Shown piece by piece: positions 10,001 through 17,800 of a DNA stretch of 64,000 nt; position 1 is the stretch's first letter, and the number at the start of each line of letters is the position of its first letter. Source of the stretch: UBA2970 sp965221075 (GTDB taxonomy: Bacteria > Verrucomicrobiota > Verrucomicrobiia > Limisphaerales > AAA164-E04). The notes beneath the pieces are model-generated. The model saw only the letters and a list, made by a program, of their open reading frames with translations. It did not search any database and was not told where the DNA came from. The DNA is taken from positions 1 through 64,000 of the forward strand of contig OZ244865.1 of the NCBI GenBank assembly GCA_965221075.1. The letters run 5' to 3'. A program made the position numbers and the translations under genes.

Positions 10001-11569
10001 TTCCTTCCCGGACTCCGCGAGTTCGGCGCCCTCGAAGGACTCCAGCTGCTCTCTGATGTTCGGTTCAAAATCGAGCTCGAAGTTACCGTTCACATCCTCG
10101 TGCTCCCCGTGACGATATCTATCATAGTGGCCGTCGATGTTTCGTTCACTGACAAATTCAGCTGGATGCAATCCTTCTTCCTTGGTCTGATTGCCATTAA
10201 TGTCCAAATAGTACTCGTACGACAGGTTTCCATCTACATTTTCCACTTCAACCTCCAAAAACCTGTTCAGGTATATTTCCCGCAGGCTGTTGGTGTAGCT
10301 CCCGTCCCCGTCAAGGTCGAGACCACCGTTTGTCCAGTCTGGCTTTGCTGGGTCGGTGACGACATCATGAATGATCCACGGTGGATCGAACCACGGCCTA
10401 ATCTGATCAGCCGAATCGAACAATAGAATTCTCTTGCTTATGGCTCTCTCGTAGCCTTTGTCTTTATCATCATCGTGAATAAGGCCGATGGTTTCGGTTT
10501 CAATCCTACCTCTAAATTCTCCGGCTTGAGGCCTAATATGATTATCGCCATTTATATCGTTTTCACCAATAACGCCATCGCCATTTAAATCAAAACTGAG
10601 ATCCAAAACGCCGTTGCCGTTCGTATCTTCAGTAAATCCGCCGTTCCACCTGCTCTCGTCTCTCTTCAAGTCCCAGTACCAGCCCAGTTCCTCATGGACG
10701 ACGTTGGTGATGCCGGTGAAATGGCGGTAGCCCTCGGCCGAGACCACTTTCCGCGTGACCGTAGCCACCACATCAAGGCTTGCAACGCCCAAGCCCGGGT
10801 TCTGCTCCGTGTGCTCCCAGCCTATCTCTCCATCCAACGTGGCGGTCAGGGAGCCGTCGCTGTTCTCCTGCCAGTCCCTTTCCCGAACGGCTCCTCCAGT
10901 GAACCTTCCAGTGCCGTTGCTCCTGGTGAATATGGTCCTTTTCTCCACCTCCTCTCCCAGCAAGGTGAAGTCGACGCTGTTTGTTGGATCGGCTCCGAAG
11001 ATGCCTCCAGGATTCCTGTCGTGGTCGAAGAACGGGTAGTTGGGCTCGCCGTAGTAGCGGCTCCGGGTCTGAGGCAAAATGTGGAGAAGGGCCTTGTTGA
11101 CCGTGATGCTTACCGTCTTGCTGACGTTGGGGGCGCCATCCAGCCTGGCCGTCAGCTTGTGATCCCCAGCAGGCAGGTATAGCCAGTCGTAAATCGCGGT
11201 CTGCGTCTGGCCCCCCGAGGAAGTGTAGCTGTAGGTGTAACCGTCGTTGATGCGGGAGAAGCCGGTTCCTTCGTCGGGATCCACGTATCTGGAGAGCAGT
11301 TCGGACTTGCCTGTTCTCTCCTCCAGATCTTTGACGGCCTGGGGCTCCGGATCCGCCTTCCAGAAGTACCGGATGTTGGAGCCATCCAACCGCTCCCCGT
11401 CTTTTATCAGAACGGCGTTGAGCTGGGTGGCGGACAGGGGCGTGCCGTAGACGATGGCGTCCGGATCCTCCCAGTCTATGACGGACTGGGAGAATCCTGT
11501 CCCGGCCGACAAACAGGAAAGAAGGAGCGCAGCGAGGCTCCTGCACCCCAATCCCGTTTGCATTCTCAT
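1..11569 (-). CDS. Giant secreted MBG/YDG-repeat protein, copy 1 (3' end outside window)
   Basis: The frame is open from the start to position 1, more than 3,850 codons. By comparison with copy 2 the stop should lie about 230 bp past the left edge. The start chosen is the ATG at 11569, because conservation with copy 2 begins there (MRMQTGLG) and a GGAAGAG Shine-Dalgarno-like box lies just upstream; an in-frame ATG at 11599 is possible. Residues 1-30 form a signal peptide. An Ig-like domain with the YGTPLSATQL motif, MBG-type domains, and five tandem three-domain units of about 248 residues follow. The region coded by about 10060-10700 is AT-rich and encodes DxDxDG/DxNGDG calcium-loop-like motifs. 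It is probably a surface or extracellular structural or adhesive protein. The role is inferred from domain type only. Confidence 0.85.
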   Translation of the reverse strand, partial: MRMQTGLGCRSLAALLLSCLSAGTGFSQSVIDWEDPDAIVYGTPLSATQLNAVLIKDGERLDGSNIRYFWKADPEPQAVKDLEERTGKSELLSRYVDPDEGTGFSRINDGYTYSYTSSGGQTQTAIYDWLYLPAGDHKLTARLDGAPNVSKTVSITVNKALLHILPQTRSRYYGEPNYPFFDHDRNPGGIFGADPTNSVDFTLLGEEVEKRTIFTRSNGTGRFTGGAVRERDWQENSDGSLTATLDGEIGWEHTEQNPGLGVASLDVVATVTRKVVSAEGYRHFTGITNVVHEELGWYWDLKRDESRWNGGFTEDTNGNGVLDLSFDLNGDGVIGENDINGDNHIRPQAGEFRGRIETETIGLIHDDDKDKGYERAISKRILLFDSADQIRPWFDPPWIIHDVVTDPAKPDWTNGGLDLDGDGSYTNSLREIYLNRFLEVEVENVDGNLSYEYYLDINGNQTKEEGLHPAEFVSERNIDGHYDRYRHGEHEDVNGNFELDFEPNIREQLESFEGAELAESGKEWYLTGEGFQFTGFKREESYAKLTGRDRDHYGWGEPNGVIDPSAFEVEVRQFADNNVTNTPPTGPYIERTAAVGTKGRIHVTTPPEFRNYTVDTTVYGADFVLEVVPAKIELWAEDLDKPYGDSIPILSEDGRINPELVRGPGEYTDNPFGLYNNFRLPLVGHDGRTRDGAVIRIEDHLTAVDDGGRLHAEAGVGGGGLRIVEDIDDVEVLELVRDSGKYELVLHSGTVTVEPRTYYLTVDPSGSLSGLDFNVVAERQYGDLNAALGIRVVNPAPHMVEEVEGEDEDLIEFKYGGETVSSWPLARMKSGMFSSPPTVSVSASERSDAGDYRLVFGSEGVSGTHVSGGLLGRIREVDETDVAEEASALWMRVSRRVLSLELPDVSMSLSDPFVDPRYMLSNVASFDMDSQGNPHTDVLVEPPGGIQWAFTPRFPVGTMNATFTREGDRDESQDQQYGAVQVTKEGLGTHDQPEADEYTNGLPSSYLTDTVNYYLKALDTSYYTLHQDSLYREYLEAVKKSPDDPDNDAIYEEIPRGPLRILQYGQSDENVNEDSNAVLTVDTVAGGVVYRTTEYTPGTGDFLIHPEHLRNTASGSGDDLYWMEKTENDNRRNYLWGNFGAAGTGDVIVNAVAITNQTSFGLSSDYMEDLLSGEFGRYPNIAGVGDEHKAGGYFYTIANLDDLERGADSNYQLEYTQSYMKDGREVFYAWSTTGSTNNAYGRVIKDRPASLYTVTGRRKPGIDISLETGSPETGFVSLEQISVPFGEKISEALDGIRVSFFRSDRRSASLDESGYVLGRDYYYDLYILDRTAGTTNYLYRVGGQDAGYLTIVDEGDNSGAWVSESTSAAAFPDGYRKIPAAQGGHWAGIDGSVAKHTPDGGSQTVKYRSRGREAAPYYRLSVNGDYELEVRLFMVHGVDGGNDPRGTSGLLVDHWNRWTSEVTQRYPLDQRDPSQKAVGSSGDSSAVTGQGDEAVSASKRFPLAVVPKVVEVRPVAAPYQTGQGLPPNDSYGQSYRYELSASYLDGRKTTGTQTFGTDDDGDPTVAYMEGESINTGEAIDEDDYEDAQALAAARNAAARRLFEELEIGSLGRVFSVDAPADPGVGTYRLSVSGYVSVDGNVDFVYADGALQIVDRQFVLDWPGGPVEIEYGEPLPASFLDAAATPFVPGGGSLSYTVAGEAVQAGQALDAGTYDVRAVFHSSTPEYASSVPVDRQLVVRPRPLTLTVKNVSKVFGDEDPVLETNEGDGGFVNGDAERIGLQFQLPEAYLERDGDNLEPAGKYEVRLQIVDPENRLGNYAPTIRKGELTVTKRPLTVSPAAVRRYPFDEQGLRDKYNSFDASRKNDMPAAWVVFEGLAPKHEVNGDARLVGTGKGQDNKYLTPSWNALGSLFEIDMYSDAREDQGAPGIQEGVVRILAVRAIGTAAGNYDPIDHSGRGDVDLTKRDVELEWLDLTGVILYGQRLRDSTPGGAGGRGESERKKRGNVDELLSHVGDASAENQDYTFDADIFDAWAEPGGGVFTYTKVEGGGPALDPVNGTRYLPSHGELKFRVAYTPTPSDQAKYNVTHKDITVRITPRPLVVSLADQEFEYGSVDLNLSSFGNPLVRYGRPPDAADKKQNYYRILEGESIGAILTQQMVLASNAGPGSKVGSNYYIAVAQSPKIEPASSNYQLIGKVRGSSTLKIEDGVYNLVSGEAASLDGEDPDQTKAARVRITRAPLTIRATDLAKVKGQPNLNAVRIPSPGYVGTSYLPVEGQPYTVEVGEGQLKNGDILDGLLWAPLQIGSVVEEGTDYGRYNITVSGGFSDNYLVTHENGTFTVQPPVRWNPLDLVYGEPLTGDQLNAESDDVDIAGSFEYPDNGLGTRLGAGSHPLRGVFVTDDAQEFEVVGSVRVARAELVVRALDVVRGYGEPNPSEFGYAIEGFATGVDGELDDISDLGGELVLSTSGGDGSVAGDYEIVPSGLSSDNYEIRYVSGTLTVTRDGAAIELSDLEQDYDGTARVPSIATEPEDLAYDVTYARVLTAPAGAPAEPLDESLYATEAEEAAPPVEAGWYIVRAASADSRYEGSAAALMRVSREASIVLSDLEQVYDGTPRAAAYTSDVDHLGVGLVASYDGMAEAPADAGAYQVSVSVDPLSLGYFGTAEGTLSVAKAEAAVSIDPAGLDQAVNRIDREAPLAVATEPGGLAVEIDFDGGTPEVDPVPPDSPASVGEWPVVARVADANYAGSAMATLTIRKAHQDIEVVNEGSYQPWPVAMAGDPLDIPLYADAGSGEPVTFSVDLGHEAATGLASVTVIEGNSLLRVSRPGDIFVRAVQAGDSYWAPREHVFLVSVAGVGQPVSIVLGDLEHVYDGTPKAAAVATEPEGLAVAVTYGGSAELPVEAGTYEVVASSADPVLPGQASGTLTIARAEARVIIDPATLAQAVNQLSAVAVSTEPEGLAVAVAYGGSPDLPADDAASIGEHAVRAEVADANYAGSAEAVLSVGRAVQTVRISDASLYDPWLAELEGRVMSIPLRGTSSSGLPLQYSIASYVPVEGDSAPLTAQIEGELLKVVHPGTYHIVATQPGDGYWGEASAGFPVRVNGVGQPVGIAISDLEHVYDGTPKGAAVSVEPGDLEIEITYNGSPDLPVDAGTYQVRVGSLNPVLPGSAEAVLAISKAQAAVSIDGPLSQAVGSLVPVAVSTVPEGLAVDVTYGGSPDLPADEASSVGEVAVSATVADSNYEGSAQAVLVVGRAAQTVRVTDPSLYDPWVAELEGRAISIPLRATSSTGLPVEFSIVSYAVDGQEEPILTGAVDGDVLVVAHPGVYTIRAFQAGDGYWAEASAEFPVVVGGVGQSATIELSDLEHVYDGSGKAAAVSVDPPDLEIQVTYDGSADLPVDAGSYRVSVASLNAVLPGSAEGTLTIAKAPAALEIHPATLSQAVNELAPLVVTTEPEGLAVAVTYDGSPDLPADDASSVGEVSVVASIDERNYMGSVEAVLVVGKAAQTVSVTDPSLYSPWLGELRGRGLEIPLRATASTGLPVSYTLESFVLDGEHVELPALIEGNLLKVVRPGTYVVKATQPGGDYWGEASTEFPVRVNGEAVMARLSFEAADLSQVYDGSGKTVGVSASPDTLEIEVTYDGSPDLPVDVGSYTVRARSADILIPGEISATLEIAKAEAEVSIDEAGLVQEANQLAPVAVTTVPEGLAVEVAYGGSPDLPPFDAASIGEVAVTATVVDANYTGAATAVLTIVKAGQAITVPNVDGYNPWPIRIAGQPLEIPLLGSSGSGLEVEFSVDAANASVGGGVLTATQPGSYTVRADQAGDGRWAAASTVEFLVVVEGSGIPTIAPRVVALGID
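45..3785 (-). repeat. Five tandem ~745-bp coding repeats (copy 1)
   Basis: Within the giant gene a unit of about 745 bp is repeated five times. Each unit encodes three domains in order: one beginning with a DLEHVYDG-type motif, one with a DPATLxQAVN-type motif, and one with an SLYDPW-type motif that ends near GDGYW. The first two contain the VTYxGSxDLP signature of YDG/MBG domains. The units differ by many substitutions, so within-gene duplication is old compared with the copy-to-copy identity. Confidence 0.85.
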
Positions 11570-11664
11570 GTCGACTCTTCCGTTCGCACAGACGCTCATC
11601 TAGCTAGACACTGCTCCACCAGTTTCACATCCCAGACATGAAACTGAAGCATCCCAATGGCCCC

Positions 11665-11693
11665 ACCCTCGCCCAGCGCTGCGGGCCTGTCAA
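11665..11693 (-). promoter_or_regulatory. Candidate sigma-70-type promoter of giant gene copy 1
   Basis: On the minus strand TTGACA (11688-11693) is followed after 17 bp by GAGGGT (11665-11670). The same pair with the same spacing stands upstream of copy 2 (23657-23685), although the sequence between box and gene differs between copies. This conservation supports a working promoter. It lies downstream of the terminator of copy 2, as expected for an independent unit. The -10 box is far from consensus. Confidence 0.5.
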
Positions 11694-11766
11694 GCCGCAG
11701 TTCCGTTTCCTGCATGGCGGCAGCCGCCTGTCCCGGTCCGGCAAGGCCGTCCCGGAGAAGAGAAAA

Positions 11767-11801
11767 GGCCGGAGGCGCCCCCTCCCCGGGCGCCTCCGGC
11801 C
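11767..11801 (-). terminator. Rho-independent terminator after giant gene copy 2
   Basis: A perfect 14-bp stem (11767-11780 with 11788-11801) encloses a 7-nt loop. On the minus strand it is followed by TTTTCT. It begins about 15 nt past the stop codon at 11816, so it should end the copy 2 transcript before copy 1 begins. Confidence 0.85.
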
Positions 11802-11815
11802 GTCCGTCCCGCGGC

Positions 11816-14800
11816 CTACTGGCCGGGAACCGGAGGAGTTCCTCCCCCGCCTCCCTGGGCGGCGCTGTTGACCGCCTTGTAGAAGCCCGCCCCGCCCAGC
11901 GTGGGCAGCACGATCGTCCCGCGGCCCTCCACGTCCAGCTGGATGGTCCGCACCAGCGTGTAGGCGGCGTCGACGATGTCCGGGGCCGCCAGGATGTCCA
12001 CCCGGGCATTGGGCGCTCCCTCGATCCCCACGCTCAGGGCTCCGTCGTCGATCCCCAGGGCGACGACCCGCGGCGCGATCGTCGGGATCCCCGAGCCCTC
12101 GACCACCACCAGGAACTCCACCGTGGAAGCCGCCGCCCAGCGCCCGTCGCCCGCCTGGTCGGCGCGCACCGTGTAGGACCCCGGCTGGGTCGCCGTCAGC
12201 ACTCCCCCGCCAACCGAGGCGTTGGCCGCATCGACGGAGAACTCCACCTCCAGCCCCGAGCCGCTGGAGCCCAGGAGCGGGATCTCCAGGGGCTGCCCCG
12301 CGATCCGGATCGGCCACGGATTGTACCCGTCGACGTTCGGCACGGTGATCGCCTGGCCGGCCTTCACGATCGTGAGCACCGCGGTGGCTGCGCCCGTGTA
12401 GTTGGCGTCGACCACCGTCGCCGTCACCGCCACCTCGCCGATCGAGGCCGCATCGAAGGGAGGCAGATCCGGCGAGCCGCCGTAGGCCACCTCAACCGCC
12501 AGGCCCTCGGGAACGGTGGTCACCGCCACCGGAGCCAGCTGATTGGCCTCCTGGACCAGGCCGGCCTCGTCGATGGACACCTCGGCCTCGGCCTTGGCTA
12601 TCTCCAGCGTCGCCGATATCTCGCCCGGGATCAGGATGTCGGCGCTGCGGGCCCTCACCGTGTAGCTGCCCACATCGACCGGCAGATCCGGCGAGCCGTC
12701 GTAGGTCACCTCGATCTCCAGGGTGTCGGGGCTGGCCGACACTCCCACCGTCTTGCCGCTCCCGTCGTAGACCTGGGACAGATCGGCCGCCTCGAAGGAG
12801 AGCCGGGCCATCACCGCCTCGCCGTTGACCCGCACCGGGAACTCCGTGCTGGCCTCGCCCCAGTAGTCCCCGCCCGGCTGGGTCGCCTTGACCACGTAGG
12901 TCCCCGGACGGACCACCTTCAGCAGATTCCCCTCGATCAGGGCCGGAAGCTCCACATGCTCGCCGTCCAGGACGAAGGACTCCAGCGTGTAGGACACCGG
13001 CAGCCCGGTGCTGGCCGTCGCCCGCAGCGGAATCTCCAGGCCCCGGCCCCGAAGCTCGCCCAGCCAGGGGCTGTAGAGCGAGGGATCGGTCACGCTCACC
13101 GTCTGCGCCGCCTTGCCCACCACCAGGACCGCCTCCACGCTGCCCATGTAGTTCCTCTCGTCGATCGACGCCACCACCGACACCTCGCCCACCGAGGAGG
13201 CGTCGTCGGCAGGCAGATCCGGCGAGCCGTCGTAGGTCACCGCCACCGCCAGCCCCTCGGGCTCGGTGGTCACCACCAGCGGCGCCAGCTCGTTGACCGC
13301 CTGGCTCAGCGTGGCCGGATGGATCTCCAGGGCGGCCGGAGCCTTGGCGATGGTCAGGGTCCCCTCCGCCGAGCCCGGCAGCACCGCGTTCAGGCTGGCC
13401 ACCGACACCCGGTAGCTGCCCGCATCCACCGGCAGGTCCGCCGAGCCGTCGTAGGTCACCTGGATCTCCAGGTCGGGCGGATCCACGCTCACCGCCGCCG
13501 CCTTGCCGCTGCCGTCGTAGACGTGCTCCAGGTCCGAGAGCTCGATCGTGGCCGACTGCCCCACGCCGCCGACCACCACCGGAAACTCGGCGCTCGCCTC
13601 GGCCCAGTAGCCGTCGCCCGCCTGGAAGGCGCGGATGGTGTAGACGCCCGGATGCGCCACCACCAGAACGTCCCCGTCGACCGCGCCGGTGAGGATCGGC
13701 TCCTCCTGCCCGTCGACCGCGTAGGAGACGATCGAGAACTCGACCGGCAGCCCGGTGCTGGAGGTCGCCCGCAGCGGAATGCTGATCGCCCGGCCCTCCA
13801 GCTCCGCCACCCACGGATCGTACAGCGAGGGATCGGTCACCCTCACCGTCTGCGCCGCCCTGCCCACCACGAGAACCGCCTGGGCGCTCCCCTCGTAGTT
13901 GCTATCGGCCACCGTGGCGCTCACCGCCACCTCGCCCACCGAGGAGGCCTCGTCGGCTGGCAGATCCGGCGAGCCGCCGTAGGTCACGTCCACCGCCAGC
14001 CCCTCGGGAACCGTCGAGACCGCCACCGGAACCAGGCTGCCGACCGCCTGCGAGAGCGGACCGTCGATGGAGACCGCCGCCTGAGCCTTCGAGATGGCCA
14101 GCACCGCCTCGGCCGAGCCGGGAAGCACCGGGTTGAGGCTGCCCACCCGCACCTGGTAGGTCCCGGCGTCCACCGGAAGGTCCGGCGAGCCGTTGTAGGT
14201 GATCTCGATCTCCAGATCCCCGGGCTCCACCGACACCGCCGCCCCCTTCGGGGTCCCGTCGTAGACATGCTCCAGATCGGAGATGGCGATGCCCACCGGC
14301 TGCCCCACGCCGTTGACCCGCACCGGGAACCCGGCGCTCGCCTCCCCCCAGTAGCCGTCGCCGGGCTGGGTGGCCACGATGTGGTAGGTCCCCGGATGCA
14401 CCACCTTGAGCAGCTCGCCCTCGATCTGCGCGGTCAGCGGCGCGCTGTCCCCCTCGACCGGAACGTAGGAGGCGATCGAGTACTGCAGCGGCAGGCCCGA
14501 GCTGGAGGTCCCCCGCAGCGGGATGCTCATCACCCGGCCCTCCAGCTCCGCCAGCCACGGATCGTAGAGCGAGGCGTCCGAGATCCGCACCGTCTGGACC
14601 GCCCGGCCCACCGACAGGACCGCCTCGGCGCTCCCCGCGTAGTTCGCGTCGGCCACCTCGGCCCTCACCGCATGCTCCCCGATCGAGGCCGCATCGTCGG
14701 CCGGAAGATCCGGCGAGCCGCCGTAGGCCACCGCCACCGCCAGACCTTCGGGCTCGGTGGACACCGCCACCGCAGACAGCTGGTTGACCGCCTGCGCGAG

Positions 14801-17800
14801 GGTCGCCGGATCGATGATCACCCGGGCCTCCGCCCTGGCGATGGTCAGCGTGCCCGACGCCTGGCCCGGAAGCACCGGGTCGGCGCTCGACGCCACCACC
14901 TCGTAGGTCCCCGCCTCCACCGGAAGCTCGGCGGAGCCGCCGTAGGTCACCGCCACCGCCAGCCCCTCGGGCTCGGTGGCCACCGCCGCCGCCTTGGGCG
15001 TGCCGTCGTACACATGCTCCAGATCCCCCAGGACGATGCTCACCGGCTGCCCCACGCCGGCCACCGACACCAGGAAGACGTGCTCCCGGGGCGCCCAGTA
15101 GGAGTCGCCCGCCTGCACCGCCCTCACGAAGATGTCGCCGGGACGGGACACCCTCAGGAGGCTGTTCCCCTCGATCACCGTCACCGAGGCCAGGCCCGTG
15201 GCCGCCTCGTGCCCCAGGTCCACCGAGAAGGTCACCGGCTCGCCCGAGCCGGCATCCGCATAGAGCGGTATGTCCAGGGGATCGCCCGCCATCGCAACCG
15301 GCCAGGGCTGGTAGGAGCCCTCGTTGACCACCTCGATGTCCTGGTGGGCCTTGCGGATCGTCAGCGTCGCCATCGCCGAGCCGGCGTAGTTGGCGTCCGC
15401 CACCCTGGCCACCACCGGCCACTCGCCCACCGAGGCCGGAGAGTCGGGGGGAACCGGATCCACCTCCGGGGTGCCGCCGTCGAAGTCGATCTCCACCGCC
15501 AGACCCCCGGGCTCGGTGGCCACCGCCAGGGGCGCCTCCCGGTCGATCCGGTTGACCGCCTGGTCCAGGCCGGCCGGATCGATCGACACCGCCGCCTCCG
15601 CCTTGGCCACGGAGAGCGTCCCCTCGGCCGTGCCGAAGTAGCCCAGCGACAGCGGATCGACCGAGACCGACACCTGGTAGGCCCCCGCGTCCGCAGGCGC
15701 CTCGGCCATGCCGTCGTAGGACGCCACCAGGCCGACTCCCAGATGGTCCACGTCCGACGTGTACGCCGCCGCACGGGGCGTGCCGTCGTACACCTGCTCC
15801 AGATCCGAGAGGACGATCGACGCCTCGCGGGAAACCCTCATCAGCGCCGCCGCGCTGCCTTCGTAGCGGCTGTCGGCCGAGGCGGCCCGGACGATGTACC
15901 AGCCCGCCTCCACCGGCGGCGCCGCCTCCTCGGCCTCCGTGGCGTAGAGGCTCTCGTCCAGAGGCTCCGCCGGAGCCCCGGCCGGGGCCGTCAGCACACG
16001 GGCGTAGGTGACATCGTAGGCCAGATCCTCCGGCTCGGTCGCGATCGACGGAACCCGGGCCGTCCCGTCGTAGTCCTGCTCCAGATCCGACAGCTCGATG
16101 GCCGCTCCGTCACGGGTCACCGTCAGGGTCCCGGAGACGTACCGGATCTCGTAGTTGTCCGACGACAGGCCCGAGGGCACGATCTCGTAGTCCCCCGCCA
16201 CCGAGCCGTCGCCGCCGCTGGTCGAAAGGACCAGCTCGCCGCCCAGATCCGAGATGTCGTCCAGCTCCCCGTCGACCCCGGTCGCGAATCCCTCGATCGC
16301 GTACCCGAACTCGGACGGGTTCGGCTCCCCGTAGCCGCGGACCACGTCGAGGGCGCGAACCACCAGCTCCGCTCGGGCCACCCGCACGCTGCCCACCACC
16401 TCGAACTCCTGGGCGTCGTCCGTCACGAAGACACCCCGCAGCGGGTGCGAGCCCGCTCCAAGGCGCGTCCCCAGCCCGTTGTCCGGGTACTCGAAGCTCC
16501 CCGCGATGTCCACGTCGTCCGACTCGGCGTTGAGCTGATCCCCCGTCAGGGGCTCTCCGTAGACCAGATCCAGGGGATTCCACCGCACCGGCGGCTGCAC
16601 CGTGAACGTCCCGTTCTCGTGCGTCACCAGGTAGTTGTCCGAGAAGCCCCCGCTCACCGTGATGTTGTAGCGGCCGTAGTCCGTCCCCTCCTCCACCACC
16701 GAGCCGATCTGCAGGGGCGCCCACAGCAGCCCGTCCAGGATGTCCCCGTTCTTCAGCTGCCCCTCTCCCACCTCGACCGTGTAGGGCTGCCCCTCGACCG
16801 GAAGGTAGCTCGTCCCCACGTACCCCGGGCTCGGGATCCGCACCGCGTTCAGGTTCGGCTGCCCCTTCACCTTAGCCAGATCGGTGGCGCGGATGGTCAG
16901 CGGGGCGCGGGTGATCCTCACCCTGGCCGCCTTCGTCTGATCCGGGTCTTCGCCATCCAGGGAGGCCGCCTCTCCCGATACCAGGTTGTAGACCCCGTCC
17001 TCGATCTTCAGCGTCGAGCTCCCTCTCACCTTCCCTATCAGCTGGTAGTTGGAGCTTGCGGGCTCGATCTTCGGGGACTGCGCCACCGCGATGTAGTAGT
17101 TGCTCCCCACCTTGCTGCCGGGTCCGGCGTTGCTCGCCAGAACCATCTGCTGCGTGAGGATCGCTCCGATGCTTTCGCCCTCCAGGATCCGGTAGTAGTT
17201 CTGCTTCTTGTCGGCCGCATCCGGCGGCCTGCCGTACCGCACCAAGGGATTGCCGAAGGAGCTCAGGTTCAGGTCCACGCTGCCGTACTCGAATTCCTGG
17301 TCGGCCAGCGACACCACCAGGGGCCGCGGCGTGATCCTCACCGTGATATCCTTGTGCGTCACGTTGTACTTGGCCTGGTCCGACGGCGTGGGCGTGTAGG
17401 CCACCCGGAACTTCAGCTCCCCGTGCGAGGGCAGGTACCTGGTGCCGTTGACGGGGTCGAGGGCCGGTCCGCCCCCCTCCACCTTGGTGTACGTGAAGAC
17501 GCCCCCGCCCGGCTCGGCCCACGCATCGAAGATGTCGGCGTCGAAGGTGTAGTCTTGGTTTTCGGCGCTAGCGTCGCCCACATGGCTCAGCAGCTCGTCC
17601 ACGTTGCCGCGCTTTTTCCGCTCACTCTCTCCCCTTCCGCCCGCACCGCCCGGAGTCGAGTCGCGCAGCCTCTGCCCGTAGAGGATCACCCCAGTGAGAT
17701 CGAGCCATTCCAGTTCGACGTCCCTCTTGGTCAGATCCACGTCCCCCCTGCCCGAATGGTCGATGGGGTCGTAGTTGCCCGCTGCGGTTCCAATGGCCCT

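Noticed and set aside
12090..15830. CRISPR-like regular repeats
   Set aside because: The period is about 745 bp, lies within a reading frame, and encodes protein domains; there are no short repeats with unique spacers anywhere in the window.
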